Source of the DNA: Klebsiella sp. BIGb0407
GTDB taxonomy: Bacteria; Pseudomonadota; Gammaproteobacteria; Enterobacterales; Enterobacteriaceae
Direction of reading: 5' to 3'
DNA: 41,155 bases
Assembly: GCF_024807845.1 (NCBI RefSeq)
Contig: NZ_JANUEQ010000015.1
Location: 1-41,155 of the forward strand
The notes under the pieces are model-generated. The model was not told the origin of the DNA and searched no databases. It worked only from the letters and a program-made list of their open reading frames with translations. The translations under genes were made by a program, and so were the position numbers. Position 1 is the first letter of the stretch; every line of letters begins with the position of its first letter. Shown piece after piece: positions 14,342 through 24,413 of this stretch.

Positions 14342-15982
14342 TCAGACAGTTCGCTTCCAGCCCAGCAACCACATACCGACCCCGGCGACCACTAACCATA
14401 CCGGCATCATATTCCATTCAGGTTTATTAATAAGCAATAATGTTCCACTGAGAATCAATGTTGCGCCCATTCCTAAGAGGTAACGTGACTGCCCTTCCCG
14501 GACATGGTGACGCTGTAGATCCTGCTGAATTTTATCAATACTGTGTTTTAAATGTTTGCTCTGACTCAAGCTGTTATAAACCAGCTCTGGTAATTCAGGC
14601 ATTTTTTCTACCCAGAACGGTGCTTTTTCTTTAAAAGCACGTATCAGAGAAGGAATACCCACCTGATCTTTGATCCAATTTTCCAGGAAAGGTTTCGCTG
14701 TTTTCCACAAATCGAGCTGTGGATACAGCTGTCTGCCGACACCTTCAACATATAACAAAGTCTTTTGCAGCAGCACTAACTGAGGCTGAACCTCCATATT
14801 GAAACGACGGGCAGTATTAAACAAGTTTAATAACACATGGCCGAACGAAATTTCTGCCAGCGGCTTTTCAAAAATAGGTTCACAGACGGTACGAATAGCA
14901 AATTCAAACTCTTCGACATTGGTATCCGGTGGCACCCAGCCAGAGTCAACGTGCAGTTCAGCGACTTTACGGTAGTCGCGATTAAAAAAGGCAATGAAGT
15001 TTTCTGCCAGGTAGCGTTTATCTTCCCGATTCAGTGAACCGACAATTCCGCAGTCGATACCGATATATTGTGGATCTTCAGGATGATCGTAGCTGACGAA
15101 GATATTGCCCGGGTGCATATCGGCATGGAAAAAGCTATCCCGGAATACCTGAGTAAAGAAGACCTGAACGCCACGTTCTGCCAGTAGCTTCATATTGGTC
15201 CCCTGCGCTTCCAGAGCGACAGTATCAGATACCGGAATACCGTAGATTCGCTCCAGCACCATCATATTCTCACTACAATAGTCAGAATAGACTTCAGGAA
15301 TATATAACAGCGGGCTGTTCTCGAAATTACGACGCAACTGAATGGCATTCGCTGCTTCACGCAGTAAATTCAGTTCATCTATCAGCGTTTTTTCATATTC
15401 GCGAACCACTTCCACGGGACGTAGGCGACGGCCATCAGGCAGCAAACGCGGTACCCAGCGTGCCAGGCGATAAATCAGTTTCATATCCGCTTTAATCACC
15501 GGGAGAATATCCGGACGGATAACCTTGATTACCACCTCTTTACCATTTTTCTTAAGGCGCGCGGTGTGTACCTGGGCAATCGAAGCAGAAGCTAAGGGCT
15601 CAATATCAAAATCATCAAACCAGGTTTCAACAGGAATATCACCCATTGAGTGCTCTATCTGCTTTTTCGCAAGCGCGCCGTCAAATGGCGCGACTCTGTC
15701 CTGCAGCATAGCCAGCTGATCGGCAATCATGGGGGGGAATAAATCACGACGGGTAGAAAGCATCTGGCCAAATTTTATCCAGACCGGTCCCAGTTCCTGT
15801 AAAGCCAGACGTAAACGTTCACCCAGGGGTTTTTCACGATGACGATTCGGGATCCAGAACAGGCAGCGTAACCACAGACGTAATGGTAATGTCAGGCGAA
15901 TTTTAGGGATCAGCTCTTCAAGACCATAATTCAGGAAGATACGGATGATAAAATACAGTCGACGAAATTCTCCTGGCGTCAT
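14342..15982 (-). CDS. ubiB: Ubiquinone biosynthesis ATPase/kinase-like protein UbiB
   Basis: Member of the UbiB/ADCK atypical kinase family required for aerobic ubiquinone synthesis, thought to act as an ATPase that helps move or present lipid intermediates to the Ubi complex. It shows the family KxGQ motif ([11 protein letters not shown]), the kinase-like core with [11 protein letters not shown] (HxDxHxxN-type), and two C-terminal membrane spans from about residue 495. Its 546 residues equal E. coli UbiB. Its start overlaps the ubiJ stop by four bases (ATGA). Confidence 0.96.
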   Translation of the reverse strand: MTPGEFRRLYFIIRIFLNYGLEELIPKIRLTLPLRLWLRCLFWIPNRHREKPLGERLRLALQELGPVWIKFGQMLSTRRDLFPPMIADQLAMLQDRVAPFDGALAKKQIEHSMGDIPVETWFDDFDIEPLASASIAQVHTARLKKNGKEVVIKVIRPDILPVIKADMKLIYRLARWVPRLLPDGRRLRPVEVVREYEKTLIDELNLLREAANAIQLRRNFENSPLLYIPEVYSDYCSENMMVLERIYGIPVSDTVALEAQGTNMKLLAERGVQVFFTQVFRDSFFHADMHPGNIFVSYDHPEDPQYIGIDCGIVGSLNREDKRYLAENFIAFFNRDYRKVAELHVDSGWVPPDTNVEEFEFAIRTVCEPIFEKPLAEISFGHVLLNLFNTARRFNMEVQPQLVLLQKTLLYVEGVGRQLYPQLDLWKTAKPFLENWIKDQVGIPSLIRAFKEKAPFWVEKMPELPELVYNSLSQSKHLKHSIDKIQQDLQRHHVREGQSRYLLGMGATLILSGTLLLINKPEWNMMPVWLVVAGVGMWLLGWKRTV

Positions 15983-16584
15983 TTGCCCTCCAGTTTATCC
16001 AGTCTTGCATCAAGTGCTGCTGTCGCACGGGCTAATGCTGTCGTTTCCTCAGTAAACCAAGCCGCCTCCAGCGAACCTGGCGCCAGCCGCCACTCCTCGA
16101 CTACCGCCTCAGAGAGGTAACGCTGGTTTCTGCCAAAAGCATTTTTTAGCAATTGAGTCCCGTTCCGCACCGCCTTATTCAGGCTTTCAGCCACCAGATC
16201 GCCGACGTAAGGTGCCAGCAAGTCAGCAGGAGAAAACTCCGCCAGAGCCGTTAGCGACACCAGATTTTGTACCAGCTGTAAATCCCCCTGGACTTCCAGT
16301 TCACCTTTACGGATCAATGCCATCAGTTGCTGACGGTCGCGTAGTTCGGGTATCACGCCGAGACGTGTGGTAACGCAACAATCTGCCTCGCCTTCCCACT
16401 GGCTTAAAACATCAATTTGCTGTTCGCTAAAAACGAGCACCAGGGGCGTGGAGAACTCTTTTATCTCAATGCGTAATACTTTTCCGTATAACCGCTGACG
16501 AGCAGACTTCAGGGCGCTATCCTGCCAGAGAACAGTGTTAAGCGCCCCTTCAAGACTGGCGCTAATAAGCGATATAAATGGCAT
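15979..16584 (-). CDS. ubiJ: Ubiquinone biosynthesis accessory factor UbiJ (SCP2 domain)
   Basis: Lipid-binding accessory protein of the cytosolic Ubi complex, which gathers the late ubiquinone enzymes; it partners with UbiK. The SCP2 sterol-carrier-like fold covers about residues 15-115 ([29 protein letters not shown]). The C-terminal helix [22 protein letters not shown] looks coiled-coil. It has 201 residues, as in E. coli. In E. coli a small RNA (EsrE) is encoded in the 3' part of this gene; I could not verify an equivalent here. Confidence 0.93.
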   Translation of the reverse strand: MPFISLISASLEGALNTVLWQDSALKSARQRLYGKVLRIEIKEFSTPLVLVFSEQQIDVLSQWEGEADCCVTTRLGVIPELRDRQQLMALIRKGELEVQGDLQLVQNLVSLTALAEFSPADLLAPYVGDLVAESLNKAVRNGTQLLKNAFGRNQRYLSEAVVEEWRLAPGSLEAAWFTEETTALARATAALDARLDKLEGK

Positions 16585-16598
16585 GGTGACTTCCCGGG

Positions 16599-17354
16599 TT
16601 AGAATTTATAACCACGATGGAGTGCAACAATACCCCCCGTCAGATTGTAATAGTTAGTGTTTTCAAACCCGGCATCTTCCATCATCGCTTTCAGCGTTTC
16701 CTGGTCCGGATGCATACGAATAGACTCCGCCAGATAGCGATAGCTTTCTGCATCACCGGCAATCATTTGCCCCATGCGTGGCAGGATATGGAAGGAGTAG
16801 GCATCGTAGACTTTATTCAGCGGCTCCAGTACGGGTTTAGAAAATTCCAGTACCAGCAGACGTCCACCGGGCTTAAGCACACGGTACATGGAACGCAGCG
16901 CTTTATCTTTATCGGTGACGTTACGTAAACCAAAAGCAATGGTAATACAGTCAAAGCTGTTATCCGGGAACGGCAGTGCTTCCGCATTCGCCTGGACATA
17001 ACTGACGTTACCGATGATGCCGATATTACGCAGCTTTTCACGCCCCATTTTCAACATGGAGTCATTGATATCCGCCAGTACCACTTCACCCGAGTCACCG
17101 ACCAGACGTGAGAACTTGGCTGTTAAATCGCCGGTTCCACCTGCTAAATCAAGTACCCGCTGTCCACGACGCACGCCGCTACAGTTAATAGTGAAGCGTT
17201 TCCATAACCGATGAATACCCAATGACATGACGTCATTCATCACATCATATTTTGCCGCAACCGAGTGGAATACACCGGCAACCATATCGGCCTTTTGATC
17301 TTTCTCTACCGTGCTATAACCAAAATGCGTTGTATCTCTGGATTTATCAACCAT
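16599..17354 (-). CDS. ubiE: Ubiquinone/menaquinone C-methyltransferase UbiE
   Basis: SAM-dependent C-methyltransferase acting in both ubiquinone and menaquinone synthesis. The SAM-binding motif I is [16 protein letters not shown], followed by [12 protein letters not shown] and a [17 protein letters not shown] motif II/III region; [11 protein letters not shown] is also typical. It has 251 residues, as in E. coli. It is the first gene of the ubiE-ubiJ-ubiB run, 14 bp before ubiJ, with its promoter presumably in the 133-bp gap to rmuC. Confidence 0.97.
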   Translation of the reverse strand: MVDKSRDTTHFGYSTVEKDQKADMVAGVFHSVAAKYDVMNDVMSLGIHRLWKRFTINCSGVRRGQRVLDLAGGTGDLTAKFSRLVGDSGEVVLADINDSMLKMGREKLRNIGIIGNVSYVQANAEALPFPDNSFDCITIAFGLRNVTDKDKALRSMYRVLKPGGRLLVLEFSKPVLEPLNKVYDAYSFHILPRMGQMIAGDAESYRYLAESIRMHPDQETLKAMMEDAGFENTNYYNLTGGIVALHRGYKF

Positions 17355-17487
17355 CTCAGTGCCTGTTTAATCAAAAAATGTCGGTAAAGTGTAACAGAAT
17401 CGACGCTAATGCCCTATTTTTCAGCAGCAACATAACTGGCTGCCGTTGAATGCTCTGTTACCCGTAGGGAAGAAATACTTACTGGGA

Positions 17488-18879
17488 TTACTTTACCACA
17501 TCTTCGTTTTCAGGCTGGCTTAACAAGGCATTTTCCAGAGCATCTGATTGAGCTTGCTCCATCAACTCAGGGTTTATTTCCCGTTTTACCTCGACGCCCA
17601 GATTGCGCAGCGACTCGGCCTGCACCAGGACATTTCCCCGGCCTGAAGCCAGTTTTTTCATTGCCTGTCGATAGTTATCCTGGGCTTTATCCAGGCTCTG
17701 GCCTAGCGCTGACATCTCATCAACAAATAATCTGACTTTGTCATATAAGCGCCCGGCACGTTCCGCAATATGCTGGGCATTTCGGCTTTGGTTCTCGTAG
17801 CGCCAGAGATTAGCGATGGTACGCAGGGCCACCAGCAAGGTCGTAGGACTGACCAGCATAATATTACTTTTCAGCGCCTCGCTAATTAATTCGGGTTGCC
17901 TGTCTATAGCCAGTAAAAAGGCCGGTTCAACCGGAATAAACATCAGCACATAATCCAGGGAACGCAGGCCAGGCAGTTGCTGATAGTCTTTACGGCTTAG
18001 CAGACGAATATGGTTACGGATAGCGACAATATGTTCATTGAGCGCATGCTCTCGAATCACATCATCCTCGGCATTAAAGTAGCGCTCATAGGCCACCAGG
18101 GTCATTTTGGCGTCAATGACCACATCCTTACCCTGCGGCAGGCGAATAATGACATCTGGCTGCATACGGCTACTGTTTTCCAGCTGAATATTCACTTGGG
18201 TTTGATATTCATGCCCTTCGCGTAAACCGGAGGCCTCAAGCACACGCGTGAGGATCACTTCTCCCCAGTTACCCTGGGTTTTATTATCCCCTTTCAAGGC
18301 TTTCGTCAGGTTCAGTGCTTCTTGTGCCATTTGCGCATTGAGCTGCTGAAGGTTGCGGATTTCATGGGTCAGCGTATGACGCTCACGGGCTTCCTGGCCA
18401 AAACTCTCCTGCACCTGGCGACGAAAACCATCCAGTTGTTCACGCAGGGGTGATAGCAGAACATTAAGGCTTTGCCGGTTCTGTTCTTCGACTTTGCGCC
18501 CACTGTGCTCGAAAATACGGTTGGCCAGATTTTCAAATTGCTCGCCAAGGCGCTGTTCACTATTAAGCATCTGCCGCTGCTTTTCATCGGCATTCAGGCG
18601 CGTCTGTTCCAGCAAGGTGGTCAGTTCACGAATATCCGCTTCCTGGCCACTGTTAATTTCAAGCTGGGTGCGCAGCTCACGATTCAGTTGCTCACACTCA
18701 TCACGCCAGTGCTGATTTAGCTGTAACTCTTGTCTCGCCGCCGTCAGCTCACCGTAGAGTTCGCGTTGCTCTTCTTGCAGTAAAGCCTGACGTTGCGTGG
18801 CACGTAAACTGGCAACCAGCCAGCCCATTAACGCCGCCAGCAGAGCAATACCCACTCCCGATAACACCCATAACTCCAT
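17488..18879 (-). CDS. rmuC: DNA recombination protein RmuC
   Basis: RmuC limits recombination-driven rearrangements (inversions) in E. coli; the family has a predicted nuclease-like fold. The N-terminal membrane anchor (VLSGVGIALLAALMGWLVASL) is followed by a long Gln/Glu-rich coiled coil (about residues 28-180) and the conserved core (NWGEVILTRVLEASGL, DVVIDAKMTLVAYERY, RLLSRKDYQQL, VLMFIPVEPAFLLA). It has 463 residues against about 475. A strong GGAGG precedes the ATG. It is divergent from the HTH-cupin gene. Confidence 0.93.
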   Translation of the reverse strand: MELWVLSGVGIALLAALMGWLVASLRATQRQALLQEEQRELYGELTAARQELQLNQHWRDECEQLNRELRTQLEINSGQEADIRELTTLLEQTRLNADEKQRQMLNSEQRLGEQFENLANRIFEHSGRKVEEQNRQSLNVLLSPLREQLDGFRRQVQESFGQEARERHTLTHEIRNLQQLNAQMAQEALNLTKALKGDNKTQGNWGEVILTRVLEASGLREGHEYQTQVNIQLENSSRMQPDVIIRLPQGKDVVIDAKMTLVAYERYFNAEDDVIREHALNEHIVAIRNHIRLLSRKDYQQLPGLRSLDYVLMFIPVEPAFLLAIDRQPELISEALKSNIMLVSPTTLLVALRTIANLWRYENQSRNAQHIAERAGRLYDKVRLFVDEMSALGQSLDKAQDNYRQAMKKLASGRGNVLVQAESLRNLGVEVKREINPELMEQAQSDALENALLSQPENEDVVK

Positions 18880-18929
18880 GCAACCTCCTGTTATCTCTGA
18901 CTCACAACTGTAAGTTAAAATTCATTGAT

Positions 18930-18987
18930 ATTTCTCATATATGGGATATTATCTCAAAAAAGAGAAATCATCCCATATATGAGAAAT
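18930..18987. promoter_or_regulatory. Perfect 18-bp inverted repeat, probable operator
   Basis: ATTTCTCATATATGGGAT (18930-18947) and its exact reverse complement (18970-18987) are separated by 22 bases, which hold a further small TCTC/GAGA symmetry. Centre-to-centre spacing is 40 bp, close to four helical turns. The right arm contains the candidate start ATG of the HTH-cupin regulator, and the left arm is about 50 bp from the rmuC start. A dimeric HTH regulator binding both arms and repressing its own gene is the simplest reading. A cruciform is possible but there is no T-run, so it is not a terminator. Confidence 0.7.
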
Positions 18988-18990
18988 GAA

Positions 18991-19539
18991 ATGATAAATC
19001 AAAACCAGGCTCTTGCCTGCCATCTGCGTAAGTTACGCACGGATCGTGGGCTGAGATTACAGGATCTCGCTGATAACAGTGGTGTTAGCCGGGCGACCCT
19101 TTCGCGCATTGAAAATGGGGATGTCAGTCCAACGGCGGAAACATTAGGTCGTCTGGCGTCCGCGCTGGCGCTACCGCTTTCACAGCTACTGGCACCGCTT
19201 GACCCTGACTTTCCTCCTCTGATTCGTCGTACAGATCAGAATATCTGGACCGATACCACTCATGGTTTCACCCGACGGGCACTTTCCCCTCCTGGCGGGC
19301 AGCTAAAACTTGAAATGATTGAATGCATCATCGAGCCTGGCCAGCATATTGCTTATGACAACCCAGCCCTACCGAACCATGAACATCATTTAACGCTCCT
19401 CTCAGGAGCACTCACCATCACCGTTGATGGCGTTACGTATTCTCTGAATGCAGGTGACTGCCTGCGCTATCGACTACGCGGAGCATCGTCCTTTGAAACA
19501 GGCGTGCTGCCCGCACACTACATCATCGCAATGGCCTGA
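18991..19539 (+). CDS. XRE-family HTH regulator with C-terminal cupin domain
   Basis: Predicted transcriptional regulator. An XRE/Cro-type HTH lies near residues 8-62 (LRKLRTDRGLRLQDLADNSG, SRATLSRIENGDVSPTAETL) and a cupin_2 sensor domain near 105-178 (NHEHHLTLLSGALTITVDG, YSLNAGDCLRYRL). Candidate starts are ATG 18991 (182 residues, with weak GAGAAA upstream) and ATG 18979 (186 residues, inside the operator arm); a TTG further upstream is less likely. It is followed after 13 bp by a GNAT acetyltransferase, a common pairing in which the regulator controls the enzyme. The ligand is unknown. It is absent from the E. coli version of this locus, so it is an accessory insertion. Confidence 0.85.
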   Translation: MINQNQALACHLRKLRTDRGLRLQDLADNSGVSRATLSRIENGDVSPTAETLGRLASALALPLSQLLAPLDPDFPPLIRRTDQNIWTDTTHGFTRRALSPPGGQLKLEMIECIIEPGQHIAYDNPALPNHEHHLTLLSGALTITVDGVTYSLNAGDCLRYRLRGASSFETGVLPAHYIIAMA

Positions 19540-19552
19540 GGTATAACACACC

Positions 19553-20077
19553 ATGGAAATACGTATTCTTGAACTTGATGCCCGCGCTTTAGAACAGCAT
19601 CTGGAGGCGCTGTCACAGATTCTGGCTGATAGTGTAACCGCGGGGGCATCGATAAGCTTTATGTCACCGCTTTCCTATAACGAAGCAAGTCTGTTCTGGT
19701 CGCAAAACGTTCGCCCCGAGGTCATAGCCGGGAACAGGTTATTGTTTGGAGCACTGCGTGGTGATGAATTGCTGGGAACCGTTCAGTTAATAACGGATAT
19801 GCCGCCTAATCAGCCTCATCGCTGTGAAGTAGCAAAAATGATCGTACATCCGGGAGCACGCAGACTGGGAATTGGTCGCTCGCTGATGAGTCATGCCCTG
19901 GAACAGGCACGTTTGCTGGGTAAAACGCTTGTCACTCTCGATACCAAAACGGGCGATGTGGCTGAACCGCTTTATGCTTCTTTAGGATTTGAAGTCGCAG
20001 GAATCATCCCGGACTATGCGTGGGATTCAAATGGCGAGGCAAAGCACTCGACCACTTATATGTTTCAAAAAATCTAA
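19553..20077 (+). CDS. GNAT-family N-acetyltransferase
   Basis: Predicted acetyl-CoA-dependent N-acetyltransferase, 174 residues. The core motif A is clear: VAKMIVHPGARRLGIGRSLM, with the acetyl-CoA pyrophosphate loop RRLGIG at residues 103-108. Motif B follows as LVTLDTKTGDVAEPLYASLGF, and the protein ends in the typical beta strand HSTTYMFQKI. The substrate cannot be read from sequence; small-molecule amines or antibiotics are possible for this subfamily. It forms an apparent two-gene operon with the HTH-cupin gene and converges on udp. Confidence 0.87.
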   Translation: MEIRILELDARALEQHLEALSQILADSVTAGASISFMSPLSYNEASLFWSQNVRPEVIAGNRLLFGALRGDELLGTVQLITDMPPNQPHRCEVAKMIVHPGARRLGIGRSLMSHALEQARLLGKTLVTLDTKTGDVAEPLYASLGFEVAGIIPDYAWDSNGEAKHSTTYMFQKI

Positions 20078-20084
20078 AGTATCA

Positions 20085-20112
20085 AGAGGGAAAAAACCCT
20101 GTTTCTCCCTCT
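20085..20112. terminator. Stem-loop between the GNAT gene and udp
   Basis: AGAGGGA (20085-20091) pairs with TCCCTCT (20106-20112), with further ATC/GAT pairing outside. On the minus strand it is followed by a T-rich stretch ending in six Ts. It lies 7 bp after the GNAT stop and 12 bp beyond udp, so it probably ends both convergent transcripts. Confidence 0.6.
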
Positions 20113-20124
20113 GATATCTGCTTT

Positions 20125-20886
20125 CTACAGCAGGCGACGAGCAGCTTCGACCACGATTTTTACTGCATGGCTTTCAGTTTTTTTCATCGTTTCGGCATTA
20201 GGGATCTCTTGCTGGGTGCGGTTAACAATAACCCCGGCAACCATACCGGCACGTAAGCCCTGGCTTGCACACATGGTCAGCAGCGTTGCTGATTCCATTT
20301 CGTAGTTCATCACGCCCATTTGCTGCCATTCTTCCATAGAGTGTTTAAAGCGGCTCACAACGCGGCCAGAGAAGGTGTCATAACGCTCCTGGCCCGGGTA
20401 GAAGGTATCAGAAGAAGCGGTAACACCAATATGAGTCGTGGCTCCCATTTCCTTCGCTGCTTCTACCAGCGCGGTGGTACAAGCGAAGTCAGCAACCGCC
20501 GGGTATTCCATTGGTGCAAAGTGCAGGCTGGCACCATCCAGACGAACAGATGCAGTGGTAACCAGTACATCACCGACATTGATATTTGGCTGAATAGCAC
20601 CGGTAGTGCCTATACGTAAGAAGGTACGAATACCTAATTGTGCCAGCTCTTCAACAGCAATAGAGGTAGAAGGGCCGCCAATCCCGGTTGAACAAACGAT
20701 AACCGCTTTGCCATCCAGTTCAGCACGCCAGGTAGTAAATTCACGGTGAGAGGCCAGTTTGACTGGATTATCCATCAGCGATGCAATTCTCTCCACTCGC
20801 TCCGGGTCTCCCGGAACAATGGCAACGGTAGCGCCCTGGAGATCGCTTTTAATCAGACCGAGATGGAAAACATCAGACTTAGACAT
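20125..20886 (-). CDS. udp: Uridine phosphorylase
   Basis: Hexameric cytoplasmic enzyme converting uridine and phosphate to uracil and ribose-1-phosphate in pyrimidine salvage. Conserved blocks are [15 protein letters not shown] (phosphate site), [28 protein letters not shown] and [13 protein letters not shown], the last carrying nucleoside-binding residues. Its 253 residues match E. coli Udp. The promoter region has two CRP-type sites at the same spacing as in E. coli, predicting activation by cAMP-CRP and probably CytR repression. Confidence 0.97.
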   Translation of the reverse strand: MSKSDVFHLGLIKSDLQGATVAIVPGDPERVERIASLMDNPVKLASHREFTTWRAELDGKAVIVCSTGIGGPSTSIAVEELAQLGIRTFLRIGTTGAIQPNINVGDVLVTTASVRLDGASLHFAPMEYPAVADFACTTALVEAAKEMGATTHIGVTASSDTFYPGQERYDTFSGRVVSRFKHSMEEWQQMGVMNYEMESATLLTMCASQGLRAGMVAGVIVNRTQQEIPNAETMKKTESHAVKIVVEAARRLL

Positions 20887-20928
20887 AACAGACTCCTCTG
20901 TAGAGTAAGCTTCAGGAGAAGCAAAGTA

Positions 20929-20936
20929 GTACTTTA
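20929..20936 (-). promoter_or_regulatory. Predicted -10 element of the udp promoter
   Basis: On the minus strand, TAAAGT at 20931-20936 is a plausible -10. A start near 20924 would put the proximal CRP-type site at about -41.5 and the distal one at about -93.5, the geometry known for E. coli udp. No good -35 is seen, as expected of a CRP-dependent promoter. Confidence 0.5.
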
Positions 20937-20957
20937 CCTAACCCCTGCAGATAATTA

Positions 20958-20973
20958 CGTGACGGGCGTCACT
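20958..20973. promoter_or_regulatory. CRP-type site, promoter-proximal (udp)
   Basis: CGTGA-N6-TCACT matches the CRP consensus TGTGA-N6-TCACA at 8 of 10 core positions. Its centre (20965.5) is about 41.5 bp from the inferred udp start. The region between this and the distal site (20974-21009) is where CytR would bind if the E. coli arrangement holds. Confidence 0.65.
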
Positions 20974-21009
20974 TTGAATGAAACGGATTACATTATTCAT
21001 GTCAAAAAT

Positions 21010-21025
21010 AGTGATATTGATCACA
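21010..21025. promoter_or_regulatory. CRP-type site, distal (udp; possibly dlhH)
   Basis: AGTGA-N6-TCACA matches 9 of 10 core CRP positions and is nearly symmetric. Its centre lies exactly 52 bp from the proximal site. It also sits upstream of dlhH on the plus strand, so it could influence both genes. Confidence 0.75.
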
Positions 21026-21136
21026 ATTCAAAGCTATTCGGCTTAATAATTAAACATCGATAGCGCTTTTCATTCGTTAAATTTGCTACTAATCCTGATT
21101 CGGGTTTTCAAACTGCATCCAAGCTTTGGAGAAACC

Positions 21137-21958
21137 ATGGCACAAACAAAAGCCACACAGGAAATATTAGCAGCAGATCCACTTTCCCTGTCTTCAACTG
21201 TGGTACATACCACAAGAGATGTCATCTTATCGGGTGAAAAAACTATCCCGACGCAGGGTGAGGATATGCCGGCTTATTATGCCAGGCCCCAAAAAGCATC
21301 AGGTGCACTCCCGATTGTGATAGTCATTCAGGAAATATTTGGCGTAAACGAGCATATCCGTAGCCTCTGTCACCGTCTTGCCGAACAGGGATATCTGGCT
21401 ATCGCGCCAGAGCTCTATTTTCGCCACGGTGACCCACAAAGTTATTCTGATATAGAAACGTTACTGAATGAAGTCGTCGCTAAAGTTCCTGATGCCGAGG
21501 TACTGGCCGATCTTGATCATGTTGCAAGCTGGGCATCACGCCATGGAGGGGATGCCCATCGCCTTATGGTTACCGGTTTTTGCTGGGGTGGTCGGATTGC
21601 CTGGCTCTATGCTGCGCATAATCCACAGTTAAAAGCTGCTGTCGCCTGGTATGGGAAATTGATAGCCAGAAAGACGCTCAACTCTCCACATCAGCCGGTT
21701 GATATAGCCACCCGGCTTAATGCACCGGTACTCGGGCTCTACGGCGAACAGGACGCGAGTATTCCTCTGGAAAGTATTGAGACCATGCGTCAGGCGTTGC
21801 GTGCAGCGAATACCACAGCAGAAATCATTGTTTATCCTGAGGCGGGCCATGCGTTTAATGCAGATTACCGATCGAGTTATCACGCGGAGTCGGCACAAGA
21901 TGGCTGGCAGCGAATGCTGGAATGGTTTACCCGCTTCGGAGCGAGCAACAGAAGTTAA
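21137..21958 (+). CDS. dlhH: Dienelactone hydrolase family protein (YsgA/DlhH)
   Basis: Alpha/beta-hydrolase of the dienelactone hydrolase family; its physiological substrate in enterobacteria is not established. The family uses a Cys-Asp-His triad: the nucleophile elbow is VTGFCWGGRIAW, the aspartate is in LYGEQDASIP and the histidine in PEAGHAFNADYR. ATG 21137 follows GGAGAAACC and gives 273 residues beginning MAQTKATQ, close to the 271 of E. coli YsgA. The open frame runs 18 codons further upstream without a ribosome site. It is divergent from udp. Confidence 0.93.
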   Translation: MAQTKATQEILAADPLSLSSTVVHTTRDVILSGEKTIPTQGEDMPAYYARPQKASGALPIVIVIQEIFGVNEHIRSLCHRLAEQGYLAIAPELYFRHGDPQSYSDIETLLNEVVAKVPDAEVLADLDHVASWASRHGGDAHRLMVTGFCWGGRIAWLYAAHNPQLKAAVAWYGKLIARKTLNSPHQPVDIATRLNAPVLGLYGEQDASIPLESIETMRQALRAANTTAEIIVYPEAGHAFNADYRSSYHAESAQDGWQRMLEWFTRFGASNRS

Positions 21959-21976
21959 TTTTAAGGATTATCAGGC

Positions 21977-22009
21977 AATATCGGGCAGCCAAACTGGCTG
22001 CCCGATATT
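21977..22009. terminator. Strong stem-loop terminator between dlhH and metE
   Basis: A perfect 15-bp stem (21977-21991 with 21995-22009) encloses a three-base loop. It lies 18 bp past the dlhH stop and 4 bp beyond the metE stop. The plus-strand flank ATTTCT is T-rich but short. It most likely ends both convergent transcripts. Confidence 0.8.
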
Positions 22010-22013
22010 ATTT

Positions 22014-24278
22014 CTACTGTGCGTTACGCAGGTTTTGCGCGGCTTGCACCATATTTGCCAGAGCCTGACGCGTCTCTGTCCAGCCGCGGGTTTTCAGACC
22101 GCAGTCAGGGTTAACCCATAACCGTTCTGTCGGGACGCGGTCAGCCGCTTTTTTCAACAATGCTTCAATCCACTCAACATCAGGTACATTCGGTGAGTGA
22201 ATGTCATACACGCCCGGCCCTATTTCGTTGGGATATTCAAATGCTTCAAATGATTCCAGCAGTTCCATATCAGAACGGGATGTTTCAATGGTAATCACAT
22301 CCGCATCCAACGCGGCAATAGACGCCATAATATCGTTGAACTCGCAATAACACATATGCGTATGGATCTGGGTATCATCGCGAACCACCGCTGCATTAAG
22401 CCGGAAGGCTTCTACCCCCCAGTCCAGATAGGCCTGCCAGTCTGATTTACGCAGCGGTAATCCTTCACGCAGGGCGGGCTCATCAATCTGAATAATACCA
22501 ATACCTGCTGCCTCTAGATCCGCCACCTCATCCCGTAACGCCAGGGCAATTTGTTTTGCGATGGTCTCACGGGAGATATCTTCGCGCGGGAAAGACCAGC
22601 ACAGGATGGTCACCGGGCCTGTCAGCATGCCTTTGACCGGCTTATCAGTCAGGGACTGAGCATATTTAGCCCACTCAACGGTGATAGGCTCTGGGCGGCT
22701 GATATCACCGATAACAATCGGCGGTTTAACACAGCGCGAACCGTAACTCTGTACCCAGCCATTCTGAGTAAACACAAAGCCATCCAAGTGCTCACCGAAA
22801 TATTCCACCATATCGTTACGCTCGGCTTCACCGTGGACTAAGACATCGAGGCCGAGGCGCTCCTGTTCAGCAATAGCTTGCTTAATATGTTCAGCGATAC
22901 CGGTACGGTAGCGGTTACTGTCTAGATTGCCTTTCTTAAAGTCCAGACGCAGACCACGAATTTCGGTGGTTTGTGGGAAAGAGCCAATGGTAGTAGTCGG
23001 CCATGCTGGCAGATTAAAGCGCTGGCGCTGGGCTGCGGCACGAAGGATATAGGCACTCTCACGCTGGCTATCTTTGGCCGTAATATCTGCCAGCCGCTGT
23101 GCAACCGCAGCGTTATGTACCCGAGTAGAGTGACGTCGAGCCTGAATCGGTGCGCTCCACTCAGTGATTTCTGCTGTCTCACTACTGTTCAATGCCCGGG
23201 TCAGCAGTGTCAGTTCAGTACATTTTTGCAGCGCAAAAGCAAACCAGCTCTTCACTTCGCTATCGAGACGCGTTTCCACACTGAGATCGATAGGGCTGTG
23301 TAGCAGTGAACAGGAGGAAGCTACCCATAACGGCCGCTTATCTACAATCTCTTTCAGCTGCTGATATTTTGCACTCAGGTCAGTTCGCCATACATTACGG
23401 CCATTGATAACACCGGCAGAGAGCAACCAGTCAGCAGGCAGTTGCTGGTGAATGTGGTTGATATCATCATTACCCTGAACGAAGTCAACGTGCAAGCCCT
23501 GCACCGGGAGAGCCTTGATAGTATCGAGATTAGGCGTCACGCCTTCAAAGTAGGTAGTCAGTAGTAATTTTACCTGGCCCGCCAGGGCATCATAAGCTGG
23601 CTGATATGCTGCCAGCCACTCTGGCGGTAATTCCAGAACCAGGACAGGCTCATCAATCTGTACCCACTCAATGCCGCGTTCGGCCAGTGCCGCTAACACT
23701 TGCTGATACACGGGCAGAATGTCTTTCAGCAGGCTGAGTCTGTCAAACTGTTCACCCTTCACTTTGCCGAGCCACAAATAAGTCACCGGGCCCAGTAACA
23801 CTGGCTTCACGTTATGGCCCAGTGCCAGTGCTTCGTCTACTTCGTCCAGTAACTGAGTCCAGGTCAGTTTAAACTCCTGTCCGAGGCTGAATTCCGGCAC
23901 CATATAGTGATAGTTAGTGTTAAACCATTTAGTCATTTCCGCCGCCGCAGCGGGTTCACCCGTTGGTGCACGCCCACGACCAATACGGAACAGAGTATCG
24001 ATATCAACGCTGCCGTCCTGGTTCTGATGACGGGCGGGAACATTGCCCAGTAACAGGCTGGTAGTCAGAACATGGTCATACCAGGCAAAATCGCCTGCGG
24101 GGACTAATTCCACACCCGCTTGTTTTTGCTGTTCCCAGTGACGAGCACGAAGTTCACGGCCTGTAGCCAAAAGTTCTTCGCGAGAGAGGTTACCTGCCCA
24201 GTAACTTTCCTGTGCTTTTTTCAGTTCACGTCGAAGACCGATGCGTGGGAATCCGAGAGTATGATTATGGATAGTCAT
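22014..24278 (-). CDS. metE: Cobalamin-independent methionine synthase MetE
   Basis: Zinc enzyme transferring the methyl group of 5-methyltetrahydropteroyltri-L-glutamate to homocysteine, the last step of methionine synthesis without B12. It has two TIM barrels. The C-terminal zinc ligands are visible in [12 protein letters not shown], in the E of [13 protein letters not shown], and in [11 protein letters not shown]. The N-terminal half carries [19 protein letters not shown]. It has 754 residues (753 in E. coli). GAGG precedes the ATG by seven bases. It is divergent from its activator metR, with MetJ- and MetR-type sites between. Confidence 0.98.
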   Translation of the reverse strand: MTIHNHTLGFPRIGLRRELKKAQESYWAGNLSREELLATGRELRARHWEQQKQAGVELVPAGDFAWYDHVLTTSLLLGNVPARHQNQDGSVDIDTLFRIGRGRAPTGEPAAAAEMTKWFNTNYHYMVPEFSLGQEFKLTWTQLLDEVDEALALGHNVKPVLLGPVTYLWLGKVKGEQFDRLSLLKDILPVYQQVLAALAERGIEWVQIDEPVLVLELPPEWLAAYQPAYDALAGQVKLLLTTYFEGVTPNLDTIKALPVQGLHVDFVQGNDDINHIHQQLPADWLLSAGVINGRNVWRTDLSAKYQQLKEIVDKRPLWVASSCSLLHSPIDLSVETRLDSEVKSWFAFALQKCTELTLLTRALNSSETAEITEWSAPIQARRHSTRVHNAAVAQRLADITAKDSQRESAYILRAAAQRQRFNLPAWPTTTIGSFPQTTEIRGLRLDFKKGNLDSNRYRTGIAEHIKQAIAEQERLGLDVLVHGEAERNDMVEYFGEHLDGFVFTQNGWVQSYGSRCVKPPIVIGDISRPEPITVEWAKYAQSLTDKPVKGMLTGPVTILCWSFPREDISRETIAKQIALALRDEVADLEAAGIGIIQIDEPALREGLPLRKSDWQAYLDWGVEAFRLNAAVVRDDTQIHTHMCYCEFNDIMASIAALDADVITIETSRSDMELLESFEAFEYPNEIGPGVYDIHSPNVPDVEWIEALLKKAADRVPTERLWVNPDCGLKTRGWTETRQALANMVQAAQNLRNAQ

Positions 24279-24413
24279 GCTATTGCCTCATTTAAATTAG
24301 GTATCCGGCTGAATCTCTACTTCGGGCAAGGGCATAGCCGCTTGTTTCCCCTGAGCTTACTCAAGTTAGTAATCAGTCGGTGAATACAGCCTGTCGTTTT
24401 CTCTGCTCAGAAT

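Noticed and set aside
17395-17460. Small imperfect stem (TTCA/GCAGC ... GCTGC/TGAA) upstream of ubiE
   Set aside because: Short interrupted pairing in a promoter region with no T-run; likely chance.
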